From positions 10,683-74,682 of the forward strand of contig CAZHMB010000001.1 of NCBI GenBank assembly GCA_964533515.1: a stretch of 64,000 nt of DNA, read 5' to 3'. The first letter of the stretch is position 1; every line of letters begins with the position of its first letter. Below are positions 29,972 to 38,418 of this stretch, in pieces. The stretch comes from CAZHMB01 sp964533515 (GTDB lineage Archaea; Nanobdellota; Nanobdellia; Pacearchaeales; GW2011-AR1). The position numbers and the translations under genes were made by a program. The notes beneath the pieces are model-generated. The model was not told the DNA's origin. It did not search any database and was given only the letters and a program-made list of their open reading frames with translations.

Positions 29972-31015
29972 ATGGTATTTCAACAACCTTTGATAATATT
30001 AAGTTTCGTTATTAGTTTTTTAGTTGCATTAGTTGGAACTTTCTTTTGGATTAAAAAAATGAAGGAAAGGGATTTTTTGTGGGAAGATATGAACAAGCCA
30101 GGATATCCTCGAGAAGTTCCGGGTTCGGGAGGGATGGTCGTAATACTTGGTTTCTTGTTAGGGGTGTTGTATTATGTTGCTATCAGAAGTTTTATCTTCA
30201 ATGTGAATGACGGAATTTCTGTTAAAATATTTGCCTTGCTTAATGTTCTTCTCATTTTGGCATTGGTTGGTTTAGTTGACGATTTTTTCCAGATTAAAAA
30301 GGCTTTTGGGGGGACAGTCCATGTGGAGGGTTTATCTACTCGATTTAGAATTATTGCTGCACTACTTGCTGCGATTCCCTTGATTGTTATTAATGCGGGA
30401 GTCTCAACCCTTGCAATCCCTTTTTTAGGGAATGTTAACTTTGGGGGGGTGTATCCTTTAATTTTAATTCCTATAGGAATCGCGGGTTCGACAATTGTTT
30501 ATAATTTCTTGGCAGGGTTTGACGGATTGGAAGCGGGACAGGGAATCTTGATTTTGGGCTTTTTGAGTTATATTGCATATTCATCTGGAAATAGCTGGTT
30601 AGCTATTGTTGGGTTGTCGATGGTTGCTTCTCTTTTTGGGTTTTGGCTTTTTAATAAATTCCCAACAACAATTCTTCCGGGGGACTCTCTTACATGGGGA
30701 GTTGGCGCTTTAATTGCATGTATGGCCATTTTGGGAAACTTTGAAAAAATTGCTTTAATTGTTTTTATCCCATATATTATTGAATTTTATTTAAAGGCTA
30801 TTCGTGGCAAGTTTAAATATTATTCATTCGGTTTACCGAATGAAGATGGAAGTTTAGAAGTCCCTTATGAAAAAATCTACGGATTAACTCACTTTGCTAT
30901 TTTTTGTTTGAAAAAAATAAAACCTTCGAAAAAAGTCTATAAACAAGATGTTGTCTGGTTTATACATGGAATACAGCTTATTTTCATATTGATTGCTTGG
31001 GCCGTATTTTTATAA
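29972..31015 (+). CDS. Polyprenyl-phosphate GlcNAc-1-P transferase (Alg7/AglH/WecA family)
   Basis: First committed step of lipid-linked glycan synthesis: moves a HexNAc-1-P from UDP-sugar onto a polyprenyl (dolichyl) phosphate. 347 residues, about ten TMs. Conserved family loops are seen: VPGSGGMVVILG, LVGLVDDFFQIKK with the Mg-binding DD pair, YNFLAGFDGLEAGQGI, FPTTILPGDSLTWGVG, and the cytoplasmic GLPNEDGSLEVPYEKIYG. The start is set at ATG 29972 by TATTTAAATA about 27 nt upstream. It should feed the glycan locus at 39-60 kb. Confidence 0.9.
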   Translation: MVFQQPLIILSFVISFLVALVGTFFWIKKMKERDFLWEDMNKPGYPREVPGSGGMVVILGFLLGVLYYVAIRSFIFNVNDGISVKIFALLNVLLILALVGLVDDFFQIKKAFGGTVHVEGLSTRFRIIAALLAAIPLIVINAGVSTLAIPFLGNVNFGGVYPLILIPIGIAGSTIVYNFLAGFDGLEAGQGILILGFLSYIAYSSGNSWLAIVGLSMVASLFGFWLFNKFPTTILPGDSLTWGVGALIACMAILGNFEKIALIVFIPYIIEFYLKAIRGKFKYYSFGLPNEDGSLEVPYEKIYGLTHFAIFCLKKIKPSKKVYKQDVVWFIHGIQLIFILIAWAVFL

Positions 31016-31069
31016 GACCTTCTGCCTGAAAATAAAACATTTTTTAAATGCCTAATACCAAAATAGAAC

Positions 31070-32599
31070 ATGGCCAATATACAAAAAACTGTTGAAAGTT
31101 TAAGCCCTAATGAGAGAAAGATCTTGCCTTATCTGGAAGACTCCTTACAAAATATCTGCAAGAAATCCAATCTGGATAAAATTTCTGTTTTAAGATCTTT
31201 AGAATATCTTCAGAATAAAAAAATAATCTTTTTAGGGGCTGAAAAAAAGAAAATAATAAGGCTTGATGTGAATGGGATCCTGTACAAAAAAAAGGGTCTT
31301 CCTGAAAGACGCTTGTTAAATTTGCTTGAGGATAAAAGAGTCTTGAGCTTACAGGATGCCAGAAGTCTTTCAAAATTGAGTGACAATGAATTCAAAGCTT
31401 CTCTTGGAGTTTTAAAATCTAAGGCTATGGCTGAGCTTAAAAACGGAAAACTAATCTTAAATGCAAATCCCAAAGAGATTGGAAAAAAGAACCTTGAAGA
31501 AGTTTTGATCGAACAACTCCCTCTCGAGATTGAGAAATTGCTCCCAGAACAAGAATTTGCTTTGAAGTCTCTACAAAAACGGAAAAAGATTATAGAACTA
31601 ATCGAGCAAACAAGCCACAATATTGAAATCACGGAAATGGGAAAACAATTAATAGATTATTTCGGAAAAACGAAACAAACAGAAATGCTAGAACAGATAA
31701 CTCCTGAACTTTTGAAATCTGAAAAGAATTGGAAAAATAAAAAATTCCGTCGATATGACCTGACTAGCCCTGTCCCGGAAGTTTCCGGAGGAAAAAGACA
31801 TTTTGTTAATCAATCTCTTGATTATGCTAGGAAAATTTGGACCGAACTTGGTTTTCAAGAAATGCCTGGGCCAATTGTTCAAAGTAGCTTCTGGGTTTTT
31901 GATGCACTTTTTACTGCACAAGATCACCCTGTTCGAGAGATGCAAGATACTTTTTTTCTTGATCATGTAAGTGAACTTCCAGATAAAAAACTTGTTGAAA
32001 CTGTAAAGTCAACTCATGAAGAAGGTGTTGATGGGAGCAAAGGTTGGCAATATTCTTGGGATGAAGAAGAGTCAAAAAAATCTGTTTTGAGAACCCATAC
32101 AACTTGCCTGTCGGCTATGAAACTTTTCGAGCTTTCAAAACTTAAGGATGAAGAAAAACGAGGGAAATTTTTCTCATTAGGAAGAAATTTTAGAAATGAA
32201 ACTATTGATTGGAGCCATGGTTTTGAATTTTATCAAACAGAAGGGATGGTTGTCGACGAAAATGTTAACTTTCAACATCTATTGGGCTATCTAAAACAAT
32301 TTTACAAAAAAATGGGTTTTGAAAAGATAAGATTTTCTCCGGCCTACTTTCCTTATACTGAACCAAGTGTTGAAATTTCTGTTTGGCATCCTGAAAAGAA
32401 GGTCTGGCTTGAATTGGGTGGGGCCGGAATATTTCGCCCGGAGATTACAATTCCTCTTTTAGGAAAGAAGATTCCGGTTTTAGCATGGGGACAAGGTTTT
32501 GATAGAATCATAATGGATTACTACAAAACGCAAGACCTAAGAGAACTTTACAAAAACAATATAACTAAATTGCGAGAGAAAAAGTTTTGGATAAAATAA
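31070..32599 (+). CDS. pheS: Phenylalanyl-tRNA synthetase alpha subunit
   Basis: Class II catalytic subunit; with PheT forms alpha2beta2. 509 residues: N-terminal winged-helix domains (LEDSLQNICKKSNLDKISVL), then the catalytic core: RRYDLTSPVPEVSGGKRHFV, GPIVQSSFWVFDALFTAQDH, PVREMQDTFFLD, motif 2 FSLGRNFRNETIDWSHGFEF, YFPYTEPSVEISVWH and motif 3 AWGQGFDRIIMDYY. Archaeal type. A TTTTTTAAATG box lies about 27 nt before the ATG. PheT follows in TAAAATG. Confidence 0.96.
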   Translation: MANIQKTVESLSPNERKILPYLEDSLQNICKKSNLDKISVLRSLEYLQNKKIIFLGAEKKKIIRLDVNGILYKKKGLPERRLLNLLEDKRVLSLQDARSLSKLSDNEFKASLGVLKSKAMAELKNGKLILNANPKEIGKKNLEEVLIEQLPLEIEKLLPEQEFALKSLQKRKKIIELIEQTSHNIEITEMGKQLIDYFGKTKQTEMLEQITPELLKSEKNWKNKKFRRYDLTSPVPEVSGGKRHFVNQSLDYARKIWTELGFQEMPGPIVQSSFWVFDALFTAQDHPVREMQDTFFLDHVSELPDKKLVETVKSTHEEGVDGSKGWQYSWDEEESKKSVLRTHTTCLSAMKLFELSKLKDEEKRGKFFSLGRNFRNETIDWSHGFEFYQTEGMVVDENVNFQHLLGYLKQFYKKMGFEKIRFSPAYFPYTEPSVEISVWHPEKKVWLELGGAGIFRPEITIPLLGKKIPVLAWGQGFDRIIMDYYKTQDLRELYKNNITKLREKKFWIK

Positions 32600-32600
32600 A

Positions 32601-34298
32601 ATGGCAAACATAAAATTTTCAAAAAGTCAATTTGAAAGAGAAGTCGGAAAACTAAACAAAGAGATGGAAGAAAAGATAGCTTTGTTTGGAACCCCTCTTG
32701 AATTTGTTACAGATGAAGAAATAGAATTAGAAATTTTCCCTAACCGCCCAGATTTACTCTCATATCAAGGATTTAAAAGATCTTTTTTAAATTTTATAGG
32801 AAAATCAAAGGGGATAAAGAATTACAAAATCAATAAGCCTGAAAAAGATTACGAAGTGAAAGTTGATTCTTCGTTGAAAGATATTCGGCCTTTCACTGCT
32901 TGCGCAATTGTGAAGAATCTTAAACTTGATGATGAAAAGATAAAGGAAATGGTTGATCTCCAAGAAAAACTCCATGGGACCCTTGGAAGAAATAGAAAGA
33001 AAGTTGCGATTGGGATTTATCCCTTGGAGAAAATAGAAATGCCAATCGTCTTTAAAGCCCTTGAACCGGATAAGATTAAATTTCAACCACTAGAATCTGA
33101 AAGAGAAATGACTGGGTTGCAAATATTACAAAGGCATCCTGCTGGAAGGGAATATGCCCATCTGCTTGCGGGTAAATCCAAGTTTCCAGTTTTTGTAGAT
33201 GCAAAACAAAACGTTCTGAGTATGCCCCCAATAATAAATTCCCATCTTACTGGAAAGATTACAGAAAAGACAAAAGAAGTTTTTATCGAATGCTCTGGTT
33301 TTGACTTTAATACTCTGCAAAAATGCTTGAATATAATTATCACCACTCTCGCTGACCTTGGAGGAAAAATATATCAAATAAACCTGAAACTCCCTGGACA
33401 AAGTATCGGAAACCAAGTGACTCCTAATTTAGATACTGAAAAAAATAAAATCTCTCTTGAAGCTACCAATAAACTTCTCGGATTAGATCTGAATGAAAAG
33501 CAACTCAAACAACTTCTTGAAAAGGCGGGTCATGAGTATGATACTAAAACTAAGACCGTTGAAAGTCCGGCTTGGAGAACTGATCTTTTACACGAAGTAG
33601 ATTTAATTGAAGATGTAGCAATTTCTTATGGCTATCAGAATTTTGTTCCGGAGATACCAGAAATTTCTGCAATAGGAACAGAAGATCAAAAAGAGACTGT
33701 TAAGAGAAAAATTTCTGATATCCTCGCTGGTTTAGGAATGCTTGAAACTTTAAATTATTTTTTAACCACCCGGTCGGATCAACTTGAAAAGAATTTCTCT
33801 ATATCAGAACAAGAAGTAAAAAAAGATTCTTTAATAGAAATTCAAAGTTCAAAAACCGACTATAGTTTTTTACGGAATGATTTAACACATTATGCTTTAA
33901 AAAATTTATCTGAAAATAGTGATTCGGAATATCCTCAGAAGATATTCGAAACGGGCAGAGTTTTTGAAATAGACAATCAAACTAAAAAAATTGATGAAAG
34001 TGAGAGTCTTGCTGTGGCAATGGCCCCGGGAAATTATACCGATATCAAACAAACGCTGGAATACTTATTCAAAATGTTGGGATTAGAAGAAACTTTGAAG
34101 ATTGAAGATGTTCAAGATTCTAGTCCGGTCCCAGGGTATTTTGTTAAGGAGAGGGTTGCGGGGATTCTTTTTAAGAAAAAGCTAATTGGTTATATCGGAG
34201 AAATTCACCCCAAGATATTGAGAAAGTGGAAAATAAAAATGCCCGTTGCACTTTTTGAACTTTCTCTCGAGGATATTTTTGAAAACCTTGGAACATAA
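32601..34298 (+). CDS. pheT: Phenylalanyl-tRNA synthetase beta subunit
   Basis: 565 residues, the length of archaeal/eukaryotic PheT (shorter than bacterial about 800). Contains the B3/4 editing domain (HLLAGKSKFPVFVDAKQNVL, MPPIINSHLTGKITEKTKEV), B5 (DLNEKQLKQLLEKAGHEYD, WRTDLLHEVDLIEDVAISYG), and the class II-like C-terminal part (SFLRNDLTHYALKNLSEN). Starts one base after the pheS stop. Confidence 0.95.
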   Translation: MANIKFSKSQFEREVGKLNKEMEEKIALFGTPLEFVTDEEIELEIFPNRPDLLSYQGFKRSFLNFIGKSKGIKNYKINKPEKDYEVKVDSSLKDIRPFTACAIVKNLKLDDEKIKEMVDLQEKLHGTLGRNRKKVAIGIYPLEKIEMPIVFKALEPDKIKFQPLESEREMTGLQILQRHPAGREYAHLLAGKSKFPVFVDAKQNVLSMPPIINSHLTGKITEKTKEVFIECSGFDFNTLQKCLNIIITTLADLGGKIYQINLKLPGQSIGNQVTPNLDTEKNKISLEATNKLLGLDLNEKQLKQLLEKAGHEYDTKTKTVESPAWRTDLLHEVDLIEDVAISYGYQNFVPEIPEISAIGTEDQKETVKRKISDILAGLGMLETLNYFLTTRSDQLEKNFSISEQEVKKDSLIEIQSSKTDYSFLRNDLTHYALKNLSENSDSEYPQKIFETGRVFEIDNQTKKIDESESLAVAMAPGNYTDIKQTLEYLFKMLGLEETLKIEDVQDSSPVPGYFVKERVAGILFKKKLIGYIGEIHPKILRKWKIKMPVALFELSLEDIFENLGT

Positions 34299-34328
34299 TT
34301 TTATATATCAATTTTATTTAGTTCCATC

Positions 34329-34535
34329 ATGAAAAACAACAGCCGTTCTAATGACTGTGGATGTGATCCCAGCAATATTGCGCCAAACAAGATGTGTCAA
34401 TTGACAAAACAAGCGCATAAATTTGATGTCGAGAAGGTCAAAAAGTTAACTTCAAATCCGAAGTTTATTTGCAAGTGTTGCGGAAGGACCGCAAATGACA
34501 AAGAAAATTTGTGCAGCCCTGTTTATTTAAATTGA
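34329..34535 (+). CDS. Small Cys-rich protein, 68 aa
   Basis: Seven cysteines: DCGCDPSN, KMCQL, ICKCCGR and LCSP, an arrangement able to bind one or two zinc ions or an Fe-S cluster. The rest is polar. No family recognised. Its stop lies 1 bp before the 3' end of the convergent tRNA-Thr gene. Confidence 0.65.
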   Translation: MKNNSRSNDCGCDPSNIAPNKMCQLTKQAHKFDVEKVKKLTSNPKFICKCCGRTANDKENLCSPVYLN

Positions 34536-34536
34536 A

Positions 34537-34648
34537 AGCCTGCGCTGAGGATTGAACTCAGGATAACCTAAAGGTCACGAGAACCCCTTCTGACGAAGAG
34601 GGCCTCTTCGTTACCAACGAAACGCTCTACCAACTGAGCTACACGGCC
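34537..34648 (-). tRNA. tRNA-Thr (GGT) with 39-nt insertion in the variable region
   Basis: D-stem GCTC/GAGC, anticodon arm TTTCG-TTGGTAA-CGAAG (anticodon GGT), normal variable sequence AGGCC, then a 39-nt insertion (34562-34600), then a normal T-arm CTGAG-TTCAATC-CTCAG. The insertion folds into a 7-bp hairpin (CCTCTTC-GTCA-GAAGGGG) and looks like an intron at a non-canonical site. The acceptor GGCCGTG/CGCAGGC has two mismatches (G2-G71, C4-A69). Identity is supported; functionality is uncertain. Confidence 0.7.
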
Positions 34649-34687
34649 TAAGAGATAAAGAAAATTAACACTATAAAAAACTTACAC

Positions 34688-35017
34688 TTATTTGTTGGCA
34701 AGTTTCATTATGAATAAAACCAATAAAACAATCAAGAAAGCCAGATCTATAACCCCGAAGATTATTACCAAAAGCATAAATATGTTTGACAAGAGAACAT
34801 TGGCGATTGCCATCGATATTAAATAAGAGACTAAAGAAAGAACCAAAAATAGAATAAAATTTTTGAGAGCTATTTTTAGTTTTCTTGGGGTTGATCTCGC
34901 ATAAACTTTTTTAGATTTTTTCGGAGACTTCTTTACTTTTTTTGAAGCCAGTTTGCTCTTTGATTTTTTCACAACCTTCTTGGAAACTTTCTTTTTTGTC
35001 ACCTTCTTTTTTGCCAT
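34688..35017 (-). CDS. Lys-rich-tailed two-TM membrane protein, 109 aa
   Basis: The first 45 residues are very basic (KKKVTKKKVSKKVVKKSKSK, KSPKKSKKVYARSTPRKLKI) and resemble a histone H1 tail; two transmembrane segments follow (LKNFILFLVLSLVSYLISMA and FMLLVIIFGVIDLAFLIVLL). The basic tail would be cytoplasmic and could tether nucleic acid or ribosomes to the membrane (inference). No family recognised. Confidence 0.65.
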   Translation of the reverse strand: MAKKKVTKKKVSKKVVKKSKSKLASKKVKKSPKKSKKVYARSTPRKLKIALKNFILFLVLSLVSYLISMAIANVLLSNIFMLLVIIFGVIDLAFLIVLLVLFIMKLANK

Positions 35018-35058
35018 CTTATGTAATTAGATAGTAGCTCTCTTTTTTAAATGTTTCT

Positions 35059-35376
35059 TTATTCGTTATCGGAAGTGAAATTTTCTCCGTCATCCTTCCA
35101 ATCTAATTTAACTGCGTGGGAGGTTATTGATTTGAAATTTCCGAAAAGCGCCCCGACCCAAACGAAGTATAATCTTCCTGCCTCTGTTAAACCTTCTACA
35201 GACTTTAAATCAACCTCATGAGTGTTAATTATCGCAGAAAAACTAAAATAAGTAAATAATATTAGGCAGATTAAGAAGATAGCGAAAATTTTATGTTTTA
35301 ATCTCTTTAACTCGATGATTGTCCAGATCGCTACCACTAATACCCCCACAACTAAAAGAGTCACCCCGATTACCAT
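35059..35376 (-). CDS. Small membrane protein, 105 aa
   Basis: Starts at ATG 35376 (VIGVTLLVVGVLVVAIW); the TTG 15 nt upstream is rejected because a TTTATAAAT box about 27 nt before 35376 suits the ATG. Two N-terminal TMs (to IFAIFLICLILFTYFSFSAI), then a soluble part: VDLKSVEGLTEAGRLYFVWV GALFG. I have an impression that this pattern recurs in DPANN genomes, but no function is known. Confidence 0.6.
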   Translation of the reverse strand: MVIGVTLLVVGVLVVAIWTIIELKRLKHKIFAIFLICLILFTYFSFSAIINTHEVDLKSVEGLTEAGRLYFVWVGALFGNFKSITSHAVKLDWKDDGENFTSDNE

Positions 35377-35409
35377 GTTTGGATAATACAAAGAAGATTT
35401 ATAAATTTA

Positions 35410-35559
35410 TTGCAAGGCATAGCCCACCAGTTCTCGCACTTGACTAAGCAGTTATCACAATACTAATTTGTCTCTTAGCCAAATGCTCGTCGAACCTTCA
35501 GGTTCTCATTCCTAGAATATTTGGTGATACTATTTCGCCTTCGCTCAATAGCATTCGAA
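35410..35559 (-). other. Structured spacer with tRNA-Gln-like fragment
   Basis: No ORF of note. On the minus strand, just behind tRNA-Gln, several pairings occur: CCAAAT/ATTTGG enclosing GAACC-TGAA-GGTTC, TATCAC/GTGATA and CTAAG/CTTAG. Near its end AGTCAAGT and CTGGTGGGCTAT repeat, with one deletion, parts of the D-arm and 3' end of the neighbouring tRNA-Gln. It may be a decayed tRNA copy or an unrecognised small RNA. Confidence 0.35.
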
Positions 35560-35694
35560 TAGCCCCACCAGGATTCGAACCTGGGTCAACAGGTATTCCC
35601 AAGCTCGCTCGCGTTATCAACGCACGCAAATTTAATCGTGCTCGCGAACTTGCTCACCAGAACCTGTCATACTTGACCGCTGTACTATGGGGCT
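35560..35694 (-). tRNA. tRNA-Gln (CTG) with 62-nt intron
   Basis: Acceptor AGCCCCA/TGGGGCT with A1-U72 as in archaeal tRNA-Gln, D-stem GTAC/GTAT, anticodon stem ACAGG/CCTGT, anticodon CTG, T-arm CCAGG-TTCGAAT-CCTGG, discriminator A. The intron (35595-35656) is at the canonical 37/38 position and forms a long stem. A substrate for EndA (3204). Confidence 0.88.
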
Positions 35695-35736
35695 CTAAAA
35701 ATTATAAAAAGCGCTTGTTTAAAAAATCTTCTAAAA

Positions 35737-37218
35737 CTAAAAACTGCTAAATCCTGTGGCTTCCTGAAATCTATAAAGGAGATACTTTCCTCTTGAAGAA
35801 TCTTCGTATTTTGAAAAATCCGCGGTGAAATCCCCTAACTTATTTTCCCAGAGCATTTCAAAATAATCTTCTATCTCTTTTGATAAAATTGTCTCTTCAG
35901 GAGAAGATACTTTTACGTTCATCTCAAGATTAAAGTTTCCGATGTTTCTTTTTGTTAAATTTGCGCTGCCCAAATATACAATTATTGAACCATCTGATTT
36001 TCTTAAAATGATCATCTTGCTGTGAAACTGTTCTCCCTGAGTGTCATACCACCGGATCTTTATTTTTCCTTTCGATTTTTTTACCAGCTCAAAAGCCGCC
36101 GGCCGATTTGGCACTCCGTTTTTCTCTCTCGCAAAAGCATCTTTGTTGGGATCCAAGATTAATCTAACTTCAACACCCCTCTCTGACGCACCCAATATTG
36201 AACGAATTATTTTTCTGTCTGAGAAGTAAAACATTGCGATCTCTAATTCTTCTCCAGCTTCAAGAGAATCTATATCCTTAACCAAATTTTCTCTTATTTT
36301 TCCTTCAGTGAATAATTGAACTTGTATGTTTCCGGAATTATTTTCTTCTGAAAATTTAGAAACGTCAAAATCTATTTTACTTCCAGAAAATTCGGCTACA
36401 GCTTTTTCAGTATCTAGGACATCTTTCCAAATTCCTTTTTTTATTAAAATTCCTATATTGCTATGTTTACTGCTTGCTTCATGAGGGTTGGCAGAAGTCA
36501 CTATCGTATAAACCTCTGATCCCTTTTCAGCGTCGGCTATTATCACTTTTCTGTGATTCGCTTTTGTATTCATCAATTTAAGGACAGATCTTAATGTAAC
36601 TTTTCTTTCTGAATTTCCTAAAAGATGATTTATCCAACCTTTTCCTGAAGTTCCAAACCATTGAAAATATGCCCGATATAATCCTGCGTAAACAAAGTTT
36701 AAATCCCGCATTTTGTTTAAATCTGTTATGACCACCTCAATGCCTGCATCTTTCATTTCTTTGAGTTCATCTGAAGTATAAGAACCATAAAAATTATTTA
36801 TTGGGTCTGTTATAAAAAAGACTTTCAGTTCCGGGTTAGATTTTTTTTGCTTTATCAAAAGGTTTTTCATATCAGTTGTTAGATTTTTATAACGAACGTT
36901 CTCAGAATAATCTGTATTGAATAAAAACATGTCTATAACAATAAATTTTTCCGCTTTACGAATCATCTCAAAGACGTTGTCAAATATTTCTTGTTCTATT
37001 ACTGTTTGATTGTCTTTTAAATAATTGAGATCGTGGAGAAATTCGATTTCGCCCTCTGAAACATTGTAGATCTGTCCTTCTACATTTATCCCTTTTGGAA
37101 GAGGGTAGAATCTAGAATATATTGAAACTAGAATCCAGATTATCAGCAAACCTAAAAGTATATATCCAATCATCTTCCTTTTTGAAACTCTTTTTCCATT
37201 TTTTTTATCTGAACTCAT
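35737..37218 (-). CDS. Membrane-anchored phospholipase D-family protein
   Basis: 493 residues from ATG 37218. One N-terminal TM (MIGYILLGLLIIWILVSIY) then two PLD repeats: the first HKD as NHRKVIIADAEKG, the second FHSKMIILRKSDGS with YLGSANLTKRNIGNFNLEMN. The architecture (N-terminal anchor, two HxK motifs, GSANLT) fits cardiolipin synthase-like or other PLD-type phosphatidyltransferases or nucleases. Active site faces outward if the anchor is N-in. It overlaps the end of the hydrolase gene upstream, so the two are co-expressed and may act on lipids. Confidence 0.85.
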   Translation of the reverse strand: MSSDKKNGKRVSKRKMIGYILLGLLIIWILVSIYSRFYPLPKGINVEGQIYNVSEGEIEFLHDLNYLKDNQTVIEQEIFDNVFEMIRKAEKFIVIDMFLFNTDYSENVRYKNLTTDMKNLLIKQKKSNPELKVFFITDPINNFYGSYTSDELKEMKDAGIEVVITDLNKMRDLNFVYAGLYRAYFQWFGTSGKGWINHLLGNSERKVTLRSVLKLMNTKANHRKVIIADAEKGSEVYTIVTSANPHEASSKHSNIGILIKKGIWKDVLDTEKAVAEFSGSKIDFDVSKFSEENNSGNIQVQLFTEGKIRENLVKDIDSLEAGEELEIAMFYFSDRKIIRSILGASERGVEVRLILDPNKDAFAREKNGVPNRPAAFELVKKSKGKIKIRWYDTQGEQFHSKMIILRKSDGSIIVYLGSANLTKRNIGNFNLEMNVKVSSPEETILSKEIEDYFEMLWENKLGDFTADFSKYEDSSRGKYLLYRFQEATGFSSF

Positions 37219-38161
37219 TTTCAAATTCAATTATATTTCTGATTGCCTCCTCTTTTTCGTAATCACTTAATAGAACATAGTTTGATATTTTAAAGATAAC
37301 TAATTCCTTTTTATCGCTTGAGACCTTTTCATAAACCAGCTTGGAGCTTTTTACATCTACAGTATCGTCGTTTTTTGATTGTTGGATTAAAATTGGATTT
37401 GAAATCTTATTTAGGTTAGCTTCAACTAATTTTATGTCTTTGAAGGAATTCTTTAGTGATTGCCAAGGTAAGTTTTTGTATCCAATAAAACTTTTTAGTC
37501 CTTCTGGAGAATTTATTTGCGCGGGATCTCCTTTCTTTTTGAAAACGATTATATCTGCAAAAATATTTATTATTGTCTCTTTCTTCAGGACATTCCACCA
37601 CTTGTATCTTAATCGGATAAACGGGGAGATTAAATAAATTCTTTGAATTTTATCTTCTCCAGAATGTTCTTCTGCAAGTTTTAAAGCCAGTGCACCTCCA
37701 AAACTAAAGCCCACCAGATTAATCTTTGAACATTCCTGATCAAGAGACTTGTAATCTCCTTCTGCTTGGGCGTACCAATCTGAAAAACTTAAACCTAATA
37801 GTTTGCTTGGGATTTCTCCATGCCCTTTTAACCTTGGAACAGAAACATAATCTCCAAATTCTGAATTAATCTCCTTGCTTAGTCCTTTGAAATCATTTGG
37901 TGTAGAGCCATATCCATGAATCATTAACCAACAGGTTTCTTTGTCTCCAGGAAGATAAAATTCCTCCGCACCGGCAATTGTCCCAGCCATCGAATAGTCC
38001 CAATATTCTAAATCCCTTTCATCAATTTTTTCAGATTGCAAAAATCCTGTTTTGAGATACAATGAAAAAAAGATTATGCCGATTAAGAAAACTACTGCTA
38101 CAAGAAAAAAGGTAATCTTCTTTTTTCTAGAACTCCGTTCCTTTTTCCCTCTTTTTTTCAT
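37205..38161 (-). CDS. Membrane-anchored alpha/beta-hydrolase, catalytic His replaced
   Basis: 318 residues from ATG 38161 (KKRGKKERSSRKKK, then a single TM). Serine-hydrolase features: MIHGYGSTPNDFKGLS (oxyanion loop), LVGFSFGGALALKLAEEH (nucleophile elbow GFSFG), QQSKNDDTVDVKSS (acid). Where carboxylesterases have the catalytic His (xxHVLxxDxEKEE), this protein reads SNYVLLSDYEKEE: Tyr, codon TAT, one base from CAT. Family members are acyl-lipid or monoacylglycerol lipases. It may be inactive or use another base. Longer N-terminal readings into the tRNA-Glu promoter are rejected. Confidence 0.82.
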   Translation of the reverse strand: MKKRGKKERSSRKKKITFFLVAVVFLIGIIFFSLYLKTGFLQSEKIDERDLEYWDYSMAGTIAGAEEFYLPGDKETCWLMIHGYGSTPNDFKGLSKEINSEFGDYVSVPRLKGHGEIPSKLLGLSFSDWYAQAEGDYKSLDQECSKINLVGFSFGGALALKLAEEHSGEDKIQRIYLISPFIRLRYKWWNVLKKETIINIFADIIVFKKKGDPAQINSPEGLKSFIGYKNLPWQSLKNSFKDIKLVEANLNKISNPILIQQSKNDDTVDVKSSKLVYEKVSSDKKELVIFKISNYVLLSDYEKEEAIRNIIEFENEFR

Positions 38162-38238
38162 AGAATCATCAAAGAAGAAGAGTTTAAAATTGTTTTGAAA
38201 AGAAAGGTTTTTAAGTTGTGCGGGTTTGATTTTGGCAT

Positions 38239-38408
38239 GCCCTCGTAGTACAGAGGCCAAGTATGCCGCCCTCTCAAATTGCCGGAGTTTTAATCGATGA
38301 GATAAAAATTCCTATCCTCTCAAGGAAAGGCATTTTGTTTTAGCTCCAAAGAATTTTTCGGGAGCACGGAGAACGGCGGTGACCCGAGTTCGAATCTCGG
38401 CGAGGGCG
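38239..38408 (+). tRNA. tRNA-Glu (CTC) with 97-nt intron
   Basis: Acceptor GCCCTCG/CGAGGGC, D-stem GTAC/GTAT, anticodon stem CCGCC/GGCGG, anticodon CTC, T-arm CCGAG-TTCGAAT-CTCGG, discriminator G. An intron of 97 nt (38277-38373) at position 37/38 is unusually long; it holds pairings such as TTCCT/AGGAA and GGAG/CTCC. A TTTTTAAG box about 27 nt upstream is the promoter. Confidence 0.87.
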
Positions 38409-38418
38409 TTTTAATCAA

